Assembly: GCA_963402885.1 (NCBI GenBank)
Contig: OY727099.1
Location: 18,619,001-18,683,000 of the forward strand
Length of the DNA stretch: 64,000 nt
Direction of reading: 5' to 3'
Origin: Antedon bifida
Lineage: Eukaryota; Echinodermata; Crinoidea; Comatulida; Antedonidae
Position numbers and translations under genes: made by a program
Shown: positions 10,778 to 23,424 of the stretch, piece by piece
Layout: each line of letters starts with the position of its first letter
Position numbering within the stretch: position 1 is the first letter of the stretch
Notes under the pieces: generated by a model
What the model saw: only the letters and a program-made list of their open reading frames with translations
Told to the model about the DNA's origin: nothing
Database searches by the model: none

Positions 10778-13700
10778 TCATTCAAAATTTGGAAAGAGTA
10801 GAAATCCAGAAAAAGTTGTAAATTTATAGTGACTGCTGTAGATTTCTTTGCCATCGTAGAGAAGTAGCCAAACAGCGTCTCCTTTGGCAAGGTTCAGTAC
10901 CACGCTGTTACCAGACGAATCTTCACTATCATTTGGCCCATAATCAATCACACCTATCACGTGATCACCTAAAAAAGTAAATAAGAGTAAGATATACAAA
11001 ACATCATCATCACTTGGTTGCAATGATCCATTCAAATACCAACAATTGTATGTAAAATGAATGCTACAGTAATACTACCGGATTTTATGTCTGTACATTG
11101 TGCGTGCATGATTATATTCTTGAAAGAAGAAGACCAAATAAAACCCACACAAGGAAAAAAAAGAATTCTATGTTTTTTTAACAGAGTTGTACTCGAAAAG
11201 CAAGATCTGATGCCTGTCTAATGAAATGTTTTAATTTTATTGATAGTAAAAATAAATGTGAGTTATCTGCCATTTTAACAATGTGACCTTTTTATTGTCT
11301 ACCATACTACCAACGTGCTCTTAAAGATGCAATCAAGGCAATCCAACAACAGGAGATTGAGCTCGCTTTTTCAAATTAGGAACTCGTAACAGTCCTTTGA
11401 TCTTATGTCTGACTGCGACAAATACCAACAGTACTGTGCAATGTAGGCTACATATTCTACGCCGCGGCGCGAGGTGTCTATTAATAAGAGCCGTGAACAA
11501 CCGTGTCGCAGCGGAGCTCAGCATCCTGTTGTTAGATTGCCTTGATGCAACTAATTTTTCTATGGGAACTTGAACAATATCCAGTATTTACTCTCATAGG
11601 CCTATTTGGTATTGCTAGTCACAAGTAATAGACATCTTTTAATGTACATTATAACTCCCCAAACATAAGTACTACAGAATGTTCTAGACCATGCACCTGC
11701 CACATTAGTCTTTTCAATATAATATATAATTACTGTGTTTCAGTATCACAACATACAATTAAATATAATATGAAGTGACAGTGTAAAAACAGTCGTTTTA
11801 AATTGATTTTTATGTATTTATAACTAGCGTGTTTTGATGGTAACGTTTACTATCAAACTCATGCTCTTCCATAAGCACTAACAACAGGCTTATGGTCTGT
11901 GTCCCACATCGCAGTAAGGCTACTATACGTTAAGTTAGCATATATGCCCTACTGTCAGCAACGGTAACAACAATGTATTTTGTAGGCCTAATTCAGAGTG
12001 CTGACGAGTTCTGAAAACGTATGCTTCCTATGATTGCTATTTGTAATAGGCCTACAGTAATAATACAATAGTATTAATATGAGGCTATAATTCGTAACTC
12101 TTACATTCTACGATAGGGAGAAGTTAGACAAAAGGTTAGGATCGGACACAAAAGAGTGTCCCATAAGATGTATATAAGTAAACACTAACAAAGTAATTAA
12201 CGGTACATTTTGAGATCTCTATCTAGGCCATGTATCTTGAGTAAATGTGGTTTCCAAGCATAACCTATCTAGACAACAATTGATGCTTCTTATACAATAA
12301 AAGTGTTCGGGACCACAAAACATCTCGTTCTAATTTGACCACAGTTTTGTACGAGATATGTCATTTCCTTTATAAAACAGACATGCGAACCAATTCTTAT
12401 GGGTATTATGACTAATCAAGAATATAATAATAAATAGGTTGGTAGACTGTATGTCATGGTTATGTCAGGTGTAAACTCAGGAAACAACCGGATATTGCCG
12501 GTAGTTCATTTAATTTTGATAACAAATCAAATACAGGCTTGATGGTATTTCAGTCAGAATATTTAATCATTAAACTTATAGAAGTAACTTAATTCATATA
12601 CAAAGCAAACATGTTTGTAGGAAGGTACTATACCATTTTACATTTAGATAGGAATAAATAAGTTGTCATATAAACAAGAATACCAACAATAAATAATTCA
12701 ACAAAATATTATATTTTTGTTGTTATTTATATTTTTTTACTATTGTGTGACACTATTGTGTTCTTATATTCAAGGTATTCAATTTTCACGATGCCATTAT
12801 TATTTGCAATTGACCGCGTGTCTGTCGAGATGTTTGAACGTATGCGATGCGAATTCATGAGTTATGATTGGTTATGCACTTGTTTGCATCGAAAGTAGAA
12901 ACCCTTAAACATATATTTTCCACTAGGCGAATGTATTCGCACGAATCGAACAATCGTGAGTTTTGATTGGTTGCACAATTTTCACGTCACAAAAATTAGG
13001 GGAAAATAATAATGCGCATGCGTATTATAGTTAACTTTTTTCATTTTCGCGAATAATTTCGTCTAATTGAAAACAGGTTTTAGAACAATTTTTTATCTGA
13101 AGCGAATAAACTCAACAACTACAATTTGTTTCATTTTGGCAGAAATGGAAAAATGAATACAGACAAGACAATAATCGAACATGTGCATTTGTCGTTGTCG
13201 GCATAAAACAAGAAAGATTATTTTTAGTCTATTAAGCCTATTCGAAGATACTAAACAATCTGGACATAAAGGGGGAATAACAATTCGATTTGTGGTTGCT
13301 CTTACCGTTTTTAAGTAGTTGTACAAGCGGAAAGTTTTGTCGGGAAGACTTGTACACATGAATTGTAAAAAAGTACGTTCCTGAAAAACAAAGTCACAAT
13401 AGATTGAAATCAACTTTAGAACACATGTTATTATTCTGTAATTATGAATAGGATCAAATTAAATACAAAGTTACGCACTACAGTTAAAGTATTTTAATTT
13501 TGTATCTCTGCATTACAGTATATTTAAACCTTTTACATTTTACCATACAAATTGTAAACAAAACAATATAATAGATGTGATTGAAATAGTGTTAAATTTA
13601 AAAGAAGACGTACGTCGGGTTATGTCAGAAGGACACATTAAATCGATATTAATGAAACAGAAAATTACAATATTTAGTCCTTGGCCCCTTCTTTTTGAAA

Positions 13701-16067
13701 AATGATGCGCGTACCTACCTGGTATAGTGACGTTGAATATACCCGTACTCATATCAAAATCTCCACCAACGTTTGAAAACTCATGGTTCCATGTTATAAT
13801 CATGTGACCATTACTAGCAGTTAAGCTGGTTGTTCTGGCAACTGAAAAGGCTCTTTGGTACACAAGTGATTGGGTACAATCACAACTACCAGGAAATCCC
13901 CGCATACCCGAAGAGCCAGGTTTACCTTCTGCGCCTAGTAATCAATAGGAATAAAGAAGGTAATTTACATAGCAGGAGTCAGTTTATCAATCCTACTTAA
14001 CGCTTACATTTTGAGTAAGTCGAGTTTAAAAATAACAGAAGGATGTAGTGTTCGTCTTTTCAATACATGAACGTTTTATTCATTTCCCAAGATAACCAAT
14101 CAATATTTATTTCCTTCGTTCATAAAAAAAAACATACTCTAAATATAATTTCTTACAATATACAACATGAAGGAGGCACTGACTTCAAAAAGCAAACAGA
14201 AAACATACTCTAAAATACAATTTAAAATAATAACTGGTTGATAAATAACGCCTCGGTTTTTTACTTATAAACAACACGTACCATCAGGAAAGCACCATGT
14301 TGAGTTCGCTGTGATCATTAACAATATTGAAATAGTATAGTACTTACCACGACTACCTTTTGGACCGGTCGGTCCTATTACGCCTCGTGCCCCTGTTCTT
14401 CCGGATGGACCCATTTGGCCTCGATCACCCATTGGGCCTCTTGCGCCACGTTCCCCATTAGTACCAGATGCTCCTGGAACACCTGGATCACCTGTATAAT
14501 ACAAATACAATACGGATTGTAAACATTCTATCAACTACACGCACTAAGCGTTAGATATGCTCGTCAAGTATTCCTTATAACGTTTTATGTTTACGTATGT
14601 TTGCCCGATAGTCCACGACTTTCAACTTTATCGCCCTGAATTATCTGTTTTCAACAGATTGTTAGGAAAATCGATATATTGGTGACTTCACAAAGCAAGA
14701 TACTCATGCATTGTCTTCTTTTTATTTTTCGCTTTATTAGAATATGTAGATAGAATATTGCATATTTGTATTGGACTAGTAATTTAGAAGAGTACTATAA
14801 TTATAATGCCACCTGAATTTACATTGTTATACTACTTTCCATTTATTTATCATTTGCATACAAAAATATACAGAACATTGTGTTTTCCTGTGATCATACA
14901 CAATACAATATAAAACAAAAACAGTACAAAAACCACGACAAAAAATGTCACAAACTTCTCTAACGTTCAGTGTTCTAATATATACCATGTTATTGTGTGT
15001 TTATTACTTGTATATTATAATGTTGCAGGCTGCATAACATCGAATTAAAATTATTAACAATCAAAATGCAATAGGAACGTCCACAAACGTACTTCTTTTC
15101 TTTTTTTGGGGTAGTCCTACCATGAATGATGACATGTTTTATTTCTATAAATATCATTGTATTTTGTGAAGGAAGCTGTAAATTATCTAAGTTGAATAAT
15201 CCATTTTGTTTAAGTCCTCCTACAGTAACTAAAGGTCTTCGGAAACACCAAGCGTGCGTTATCAATATGAACAAAGTTCAACCGTTCCTGGTCGTGTAAC
15301 AAATAAGGTTTTTCTTCTTTGCGACTTGTATAATTTACATATAAATTACCGTACATATTCTACGAAAGTTAATGATATTGAAACATTTTTATTTTTAAAT
15401 CGAAACAAAGTATGTTATTTCTAAATTCTGAAAGAATTGAGATTAAGTTTTTTTTATTATTGTGGTTGACACACGGAAATATGAAAGCATTGTTAATTCT
15501 TTGGACCTACTGTACTCCACCACCACATTAGCAAGCTCAATTTTTTATTTGTAAATATGATGAGTACCTACCAGTAATACCTGGTGATCCTCTTTCGCCT
15601 TTCTGACCGTCCGAACCCTGTCGTCCAGCTGGACCAGGCGACCCATTGTTACCGTTGTTTCCAGGTGCGCCCGCGTATCCCATTGGTCCTTGTGGACCAG
15701 GGTAGCCGGGATTCCCTGTAGTACCTGTTGGTCCAGGCATTCCTGGGGGACCAGAGACTGGGATGTAATGATACAGGGTAGGGTTATCTACCGTTGGTGG
15801 CCGGGGAGGCCTATGCGTAAAACCAGTTCCTGTCGGAGTTTCCGCAGTCGGTAAGACGTCTTCGTCCACATTCGGAGTTGGTATAATTTCATCTTTCGTC
15901 TCTTTCGTAGGTTTTGTTTCAGGACTCAATTCATTGTCAATGTTTTCATCTGTTGATGCAGGTTCGGTACCATCTGGTATCTTTGGTATATCTGGATGAG
16001 TGTCGGTAGCAGCATTTACACAAACAACCACAGCTACACATACACACAAACGAAGCAGCAAAATCAT
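10778..16067 (-). CDS. Secreted collagen-like C1q-domain protein, copy B
   Basis: Five minus-strand exons, 16067-15572, 14491-14348, 13934-13719, 13380-13306 and 10968-10778 (stop), encode 373 residues. The start gives a signal peptide (MILLLRLCVCVAVVVCVNA). A Pro/Thr/Asp/Glu-rich linker of about 80 residues follows, then 42 Gly-X-Y triplets beginning GPPGMPGPTG, then a C1q head with FNVTIPGTYFFTI and a final [12 protein letters not shown]. Exons 2 and 4 are 144 and 75 bases and the last 191, exactly as in copy A; exon 3 is 216 against 219. This is a local inverted duplication. Copy B differs by its longer acidic linker, a CDC motif at the collagen/C1q border (GSCDCTQ) that could form disulfides, and a 2.3-kb last intron holding a foldback element. 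Function beyond a secreted trimeric C1q protein is inference. Confidence 0.93.
11328..11549. mobile_element. MITE-like foldback element in C1q copy B intron 4
   Basis: Terminal inverted repeats of about 26 bases: left 'tgcaatcaaggcaatccaac' continuing to 11353, right 11524-11549 'tcctgttgttagattgcctt' continuing. They pair with one mismatch and one indel. The interior is GC-richer than the surroundings and contains no transposase frame, so a non-autonomous DNA element is likely. Confidence 0.75.
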
Positions 16068-18301
16068 TGTAAAAACTGTTAAAATTCAAAAACAATTGGA
16101 AACTTGTTGTGTAATTTTTAACTACTGTAAGTTCATATCAACTTGCTTAGGGGATGTCCTTACTGCGCTACCAGACACTATAATTTCCTTTGTTTCTGTA
16201 CAGAGGCCTTACTTCCAATAAATTGATTCTACTCATATCCTGAACTTACTTTGACGTTGAGGTCAACTTTTTAAAAGCTTTTACACGACAATCAATAATC
16301 CACAGTTTGTCATTGTATATAATAACCAGCGAGGAAGTGAGGTAGGAAGGTATCTGGCACATATTAAACGCACAACTAGATAGACCAGTGCAGGTGCTCC
16401 CTTTGATTAGGGATAGTCATTTTTATTAATAAAATGGTAATTTCTTCTACATTAGATTTTACGGATATTTGGGGGTTTTTTTAGCTTGTGGTATGCGCTG
16501 CTACAACTGATAAGAGACTTGAATCACCTAGTACTTATTCCTATCCTTATGTTACGGTTATTTTTTTTAAACATAAAACAACATTTTCGGATAGACTGAA
16601 CACAAACACAAATTCATAATACATTTATGTTATTGAATGCTTTTAATAAAATAAATAACTTCTCCAATCAATATGGAAACTCGATATCAACGTCAGCAAA
16701 GCATAATAAATAATAAAATATGCAAAGAGATCAAAAATGTTTTTAATTACAAAGTGTTTAGTAAATTGCACTGTTTTGATTACCTTTTTAAAATAGATGG
16801 CTGTATCCTGAACTCTTTATGCAAACTAAAATTATTTTTCAATACTGTAAAACCACCATTAAGAAGACACCTTCGGGACCCAAACAAATGATAAGTATTC
16901 CCTGCAGAAGGGTTTGTTGTAGTGTTAAAACATATATTTCTCTTCGTCCAGGTCATTGAAAAGTTTATTTTACTATATACTACCTATACCTACATTCTAT
17001 CTAATAAACGCTACTAATTCAAAGTCATATGTCCATAATGTATTGTTGTTGTTAAAGCAAAACTATAGTGTTTGAATAAGTTACCTTTCAGTGTTAAAAA
17101 TACTCGCTATTATTAATTAAGTGGTTACAAAGTGTGGGTTACAAAACTTAAGGGCCTTTCACACCTGCTCCGGTGTGGCAGATAGACTCGTGTCTTAATG
17201 TTTTCAATGGTGTGTACCCGCAATCTGACATAAACCTCCTGAACTGGAACCAGACCGGAACAGGTGTGAAAGGCCCTTAATTAATTGTTGGGTGTTGACA
17301 AAAAGCTATGTTAATTATACCATCTGAAATTAAATTTGCAACACTAGCATGAACACAAATGTTGTTACAGATTGCATGGTGTATTGTAGATTTTTCATAG
17401 TTACATCACAACACTATGTATTTGGCTGGTGCCAGCAACAATACAGCATTCATTGAGATGGTGTACTTATCATAAACCATTAATTGTTTTTAAGATATTA
17501 ATTACAAAAACATTTTATAAATCTTCAATAAAACTAACCCACATTATGTAATAAATGAAAAAGTATAAGGGTTATTTACACAAACGATACTGGTTTGGTA
17601 ATTTACTGAGCTAGTTTTGCTTGTATAGGCAAGATAAGAGAAGCAAACCTCAAAATTCACAAAGAATTACAAAAAAAGACTAATGTCAATGTCTTTTTAA
17701 GTTAAGTACATATTTTATGTCAAATCGTTAGGTTTAATAATATCTCTAAATGCAAAGATAAAAAACATACTTGATTAGCGTTTCATTAATATTGTTGGGA
17801 GACAATACACTATCACTTTATGTTGTGATTCGAGACAATTAAATTGCACTGGATCACCTAAACAATGCTATCACTACTAGCATTATGTGTACATGCTCAC
17901 TGTACCCCACTGGTTAAAAATGCTTCAGTTTTATACATCAGATATATATGAGGTAGTCACATAGATTGTGCGCTACACCATTCAGCAACACTGAAAATTG
18001 ACACTGATCTGGCTTTCTGATTTGCTTGCATCTTGGTTAGGATTTTCAGGGTATCAGTTTAAATTAGCCTAACTATACTGCATATCACATACAGTTGAGA
18101 ATATTAGAATCTTATTGTAACACTTTACTTGGTATGTATAGTCTAAAATGTACACAATGTAAAAGTACATTTTTCAACCCTGATACAGATAATAGAGCTC
18201 GGATTTATGATGTTGGAATATATTATATAAAATTTGCTTAAAATAATTTCTCTAGAATAAAAATTACATTTTTTTGTAATTTTTTTTTGAATACTGTAAT
18301 G
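16068..18301. other. Spacer between C1q copy B promoter and SPTY2D1 3' end
   Basis: AT-rich non-coding stretch. Its left part must hold the promoter and 5' UTR of C1q copy B (minus) and its right part the 3' UTR of SPTY2D1 (minus). The only structured item seen is the foldback element at 17152-17276. Confidence 0.5.
17152..17276. mobile_element. Short TTAA-flanked MITE with 22-bp terminal inverted repeats
   Basis: Left end GGGCCTTTCACACCTG then ctccgg; right end ccggaa then CAGGTGTGAAAGGCCC, near-perfect inverted copies. TTAA lies directly outside both ends (17148-17151 and 17277-17280), which looks like a TTAA target-site duplication as made by piggyBac-type transposases. At 125 bp with no coding frame it is non-autonomous. 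Confidence 0.85.
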
Positions 18302-21300
18302 TCACCTCTTTTTCTTCGCCTTTTTTCTTTCTAAGTCCATCTTCTCTTTCTTCATGTCCTCTAAATCTTCAAGCACTCCAAGACGTGTACTGCAATCGTA
18401 AACAAGAAATAGCAACAAAAATTAACAAGATTATTAATATTTTTCTTAATAGGTAGGATATTTTTATAGACTGCATTTAAACTTATTTAGGTTCAACATC
18501 TTACATGTTAAAGACTGGACTATCTCATCATTTTGTCTAATGCATCATGTCACACACAATTCTCAAGACATATTAACAAATCTAAACGTACAACAGTGCC
18601 CTCAATTGTAAAGGTGAGGGAAAGCATATAATTTTCTATGAAATCAACCAATCATATGGCAAGGTTGTGTGTATTATATAACAGATCCAGCATACATATA
18701 AAACCGTATTTATTCGAAAAAAACACCCCGCTTTGAATAAACTGGACACCATCTTATATTCGTGTAGCACAGTTTTTTGGATTGGATTTGCGCCGATTGT
18801 GAGAGTATATTACCATACATGTACGTGTTTGATCTAAAAAATGACCGGGGTAATAATGTGAAGCGCTTACAGTAGAAGCATTGTGCAATAAACGCTAGCT
18901 ATATAAGAACGAATATTATTGTTAAATTACACAATATTGTATCACATTACTATTTGTAGTAGAATCATTGACTGCCATGATCTACAATTTACCAAACATT
19001 CTGATACCTTTTAGTGTATTTTATCATGTCTTGATATTAATTGTATTGTTCATATCTAGAGGGAATTTATTTTATTTTACATTAACCTAATTACACCCTC
19101 CCCCCTCCCTCACCCAAAAAAATAAAAAATAAACGGCTTATTGAATGAATTCAAAAATAGCTTAATAGATAAAAATACCTTCTAGTCTCTTCTTTCATGA
19201 TTTGACTGTAGCTGGCTTCCATATTGTTCAGTGCATGTTCACTCTCAAAGCCATAGCTTAAAAGTAAACAAATATACAGTATTAATTCCATAAATCATAT
19301 CTCTAATGTTGACCTCAAATTGAAATCTAATATAGTATCGTATATATAAAAAAAAAATAGACAGAAAATGTTTAAAACATAGTAACAAAATGTTGAAACT
19401 TGAAGAAATTATGAAGCTGCTGTATAAATGTAACAAACCTATTTGTGACTACTGTATACTTAAACAAGGTTCTACACAATATACTGTAGTAAAAATAGAA
19501 TGCCAGATGATACCGTGAACACCAAAATCCAGACAAACTATTAAGTACTGAATTTTTTAACTAAATTCTGGTCATAGTTTAAGCTTAAACTTTTAACTTT
19601 TAAAATCTGTGACTAAATCATGATGGATTTTCAAAGGTTAAATTTTCAACTAAATGCTTTTTGAACGATGTTTATGAAAAATGTTATTATTATCATTATC
19701 CTACTGTAGGTAATACTGTACATACTTGCGTTTATCATAACCAAATATCTGTCTAATGTATTTAGAGACATCAACGTCTTCACCGGTGTCATCTATGAAG
19801 TCATCATCCTCGTCGTCTTCATCATCACTGCATAATCGACCACGTTTTAATTTCATCATTTTACCTTTAGGTGGTGGTGCTGAAAAAAAGTAATGTCAGT
19901 AAAAATCAGTTTTTGTATTCAAATATTTATTCATATAAAGAGTTAGATCAACCAATGGGAGAACGAGAGACATGTAGAGAATCTTAACACTAGAGAGTGG
20001 ATTGCCAGTCCAGGTAACATGGAGATACTGTACATGAATTGTTATTAGAGCTTGATACAAAAGATATGTTTTGCATATATTTATACCCTTTTCACATCTG
20101 CATAAATTGTTACTGTACAACTTATAACAAACAAATTGCAAACCTGGTCACAAGTTGTTTTTTTGCAGGTACGAAAAGGGAAATCGCCTCATAAACATTC
20201 GTTATTAATGATTGCTTGACATTACAAGAAATCAAAAGGATATTGATGATTTTTTTAAATTTGGTCATTAGTTTTCATTTGTTCGGTTGACTTGAGGGCA
20301 ACCAGAGTTTCAGATTACCTCTAAATTTCTTGGTGGCCAAACATTTGGTGGCTGAAATGACCAAACATCTGATCGGGACTGTACAGTTGTATTCCTCAAC
20401 AACTGATGTAAAACATTTTTGTAATATTTTGTTTATTTTACTTGCCCATCGGGACTGACTATTTTAATTTTTAATTGCCCTACATACATTTTTGGTTGCC
20501 CTAGGGTAGAACTGCACGCCCAGAATACTTACCTTTTCGTTTAACTGGTGTGCCATTAACTTGACTTCTATGTTGGGGTGGCATGTTTGAGTTTCTATGT
20601 TGGGGTGGCATATTAGAACTTCTATGTTGTGGTGGCATAGGTTTCTTTAATTTTCCTCCAAGCACAGCAATTGCCTTTTGGTTGTTGGTTCCACTTGCTA
20701 AACTCTTCTTTAAACCATTCTCTGGTCTTCCATTAACAGCTGTCTTTTTAGCAGATCCATCCGAGGACCTTTTAATGCCATTACCAGATTTTCTATCATC
20801 ACATTTCACTTTGGCATCTGGAATTCTAGGATTGTTTATATGAGCACCATTTGAAATCTTGTTCACGATTTTAGTCTGACCATTCTTTAACTTGACTTTC
20901 GCTGAATCTTTTTTAGAATCTAGTTGTCTTTTCTCTTTTGGTTCTGTTTTACGTACACCATTCTTCTTAGAAGAAGTTGTTTTTGTTTGTTTTTCCTCTG
21001 ACATTTCTATTGGTTTTGCTTCAACTATCACTTCACCGTTTTGCTTTCTTTTAGCCAATTCCATAAGATCTTTAAAATTCATTGGTTGTTTTGAAGGTGT
21101 TTTCTTCTTTTTTTCTTCTTTACTTGGCCGGTCATATTTCTTTTCTTGTTTCTTCTCTTTATCTTTTTCAATCATGTTCATAAAATGTTTATGTTTGCTT
21201 TCATGTTCTTTTGATTTATATTCAATTTTTGATTTCTTGCTTTCTGTAGTCCTGACTTTTGTTTCTTTAACTTTTTCTTTTTGTTTCTCTTTAGTTCCAT

Positions 21301-23424
21301 TTTTTGGTGTTGTTACTTTATTCTTTGTTTCAGCAACTAAAAGTAAAATAAACTAAATTGTATTGATAATTGTTCGATCAAGTAGAAGGTTATAACAATG
21401 TACAGCTCTGTATAGCGAAAAAGCTCTGTTTGAGCATGAGGTTTTATTTGTTGGGAAATGTTTTAAGAAAAATTTCATGAGTTTTTGATTTATTTATTTG
21501 GTGGAGAGGGAGCCACAACCCCCGCCTCACCAATCTTACTACAGTAATACACAGAGACCAGGAAGAAAAATGTGCCCTGCAATCAAACTCATTTTAATGA
21601 TCATGAACGGTCCACAAACAGACTTATCCAGCCTGAGTACACAACCTGGATACTGTACAGTAGGTCGTGAGACGTTGCTGCTACTATGCATTACTTACAA
21701 GTACAGTAAATCCAGTTGACTAGATTTGTTTTCCAAATTTAATGATTGATATACTATACAGTCTCTATTTCAGGTCACCCCAGCGACTTTCTTTCATTGT
21801 CATGAATGCATAGGATACATTTATAATATGTTTCAGTTGAATAATGGTTTGAATATTTTATGAGTGGAAAGATTGACTGCTCTATTTAATGAAAATTAAA
21901 GTTAAATAAAGTAGACAATTTTTCATCTAATGAAATATTAACCAGTTGTGTGTTATAATAATTATTTTTAACTCATGAATAATAAGCTCATTTTAAATAG
22001 ACAATGAATACTCTAATATGTGGTCTATGGAAGTATACTGTGATACCTTTTTCTACTTGTTTTGGTTTTTCTTTTTTATTGATTAATGCCCGGATTGCTT
22101 CAGAATTCACTTTCCTTTCAGCTTTTTTGGGTGGTGGTAAATTTGTGCTGTATCGCTTTGTTTGGGGTAACTGAGAATAAAAAAGCAATTCAAAATTAGA
22201 TACAATTTCAAATGAAAAAAAATAGTAATAGCAATTTTAATTTTTAGAAGATACAGTCAATCATATAAATACTAATACAGTTTCATTCAAATTTCATGAT
22301 TTTATTTATAAATAAATGTAATGATTTATAAAGTTATTAATTTTTAAACCTGTATCATCTACTCTGTGGCTATGGAGTAAAGTGGTACTGTATAATAATT
22401 ATATTGTCAATAAAATCTATTTTAAATTGATGGCACAATTCAAACAAGCTTAAGTTTTTGTTGTTCCTCTTTTCCATTGAGGTTTCACTGTTATTAGGCC
22501 AAAAATAAACACCGTATGTTGGTGTAACCTGACCAACCCTAAAAATATGCCCTACTGGCCCTACAATAGAAATTCATTTTTATTTCTTTAAAATGAAAAA
22601 AATATTATAAAAAAAATAACAAATTTAAAAATGAAGAAAAAAAATCACCATTTAACATACTTAAAAATACTGAATAAAAGTGAATGATTACAGTGGTTGA
22701 GTTTTATCTTTTTAAAGTAAAAAAAAAACCAACAATCATCTACGTTTTACCTACTGTACCCTATAAATGTCAACATAACCTCACTTACTGTAGTCCACCC
22801 ACATCAACTTCTTTAGGAGCATGGTGTGGAGGGGTAGTTGGACACTCACAAGGGCGTTGGTTCAGCAGAACCAACAATGACGGCCATCCAGAAAAAACGC
22901 CCGCCAGCCAGGAGAAGGGTACCGGTGGGAGATATGGCGTATGCCTGAGTGTCGTATCATGAGTACTACTGTATAGTTTTGTCTGCTAATGTACGCCCCT
23001 ACTGTCTGTAGGTCATGGGACAACGAAACGAACCTCTCTTTGTTTGGCCTTTGTGAGGCAGTACTTTAATCATAAAGTATAAAGGCATACAGTATATCAT
23101 ATAACAAAAATATACAATAATCAATACAAAGATAGGGCCTAACCTAAGCTTTATTAGGTTAATTAATTATTTAGCCTAGCCTTTTTCCCTTAATAAGTCA
23201 TGGAATGATCTAATTCCGACGTCCATCTGTTAAAGACATGGCTAGTCAGGCTTAGGCCTATGTGTGCCTATTGTGAGCCTAGAAAGCAGATTCTGAACTG
23301 CTGGATCTTGTGGTCTAATTAAGAAAGGCTAGGCCTAGGCTAGGCCTAGATAGAGAATACTGACCTCTTTTTCTGCATTTTTCTGATTTTTTGACGCTAA
23401 TTTCAGCAGCTTTTCAAAATCCAT
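18302..23424 (-). CDS. SPTY2D1: SPT2 chromatin protein (histone H3-H4 chaperone)
   Basis: Six minus-strand exons, 23424-23365, 22170-22047, 21336-20533, 19879-19726, 19256-19179 and 18389-18302 (TGA), give 435 residues in continuous phase. The start MDFEKLLKLASKNQ and the next KRYS...PPPKK match the conserved SPT2 N-terminus. PMNFKDLMELAKRKQ (residues ~135-150) matches the mid-protein conserved motif. The middle is Lys/Ser-rich and disordered. The C-terminal SPT2 domain (~330-435) has an acidic patch, DDFIDDTG, SKYIRQIFGYDK, a helix around ESEHALNNMEASYS, and a basic end, which in the family binds the H3-H4 tetramer. A tandem MPPQHR-x-x-x repeat sits just before this domain. SPT2 acts in the nucleus in transcription-coupled histone recycling. 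The gene is divergent from LIN9, with ATGs 2.5 kb apart. The human protein is longer (685 residues); the difference is in the disordered middle. Confidence 0.93.
22841..22952. repeat. Nested inverted repeat in SPTY2D1 intron 1
   Basis: GACACTCA at 22841-22848 pairs with TGAGTGTC at 22945-22952. Inside it, GTTGGTTC-AGCA-GAACCAAC at 22856-22875 is a perfect 8-bp hairpin, and GGGCG/CGCCC lie between. GC content is clearly above the surroundings. It may be a foldback transposon relic. The open frame over it matches nothing I know. Confidence 0.5.

Noticed and set aside
14990..15274. 94-codon minus-strand frame in C1q copy B intron 1
   Set aside because: No recognisable family, no clear splice partners in phase, and the C1q exons join correctly without it.
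16673..16891. 72-codon plus-strand frame
   Set aside because: AT-rich spacer, no domain, no splice context.
20583..21356. Plus-strand frames opposite SPTY2D1 exon 3
   Set aside because: Shadows of a Lys/Ser-rich exon (Phe/Leu/Ser-rich when read backward).
22684..22962. 92-codon plus-strand frame
   Set aside because: Covers a nested inverted repeat in an SPTY2D1 intron; no known domain. Better explained as a foldback relic.
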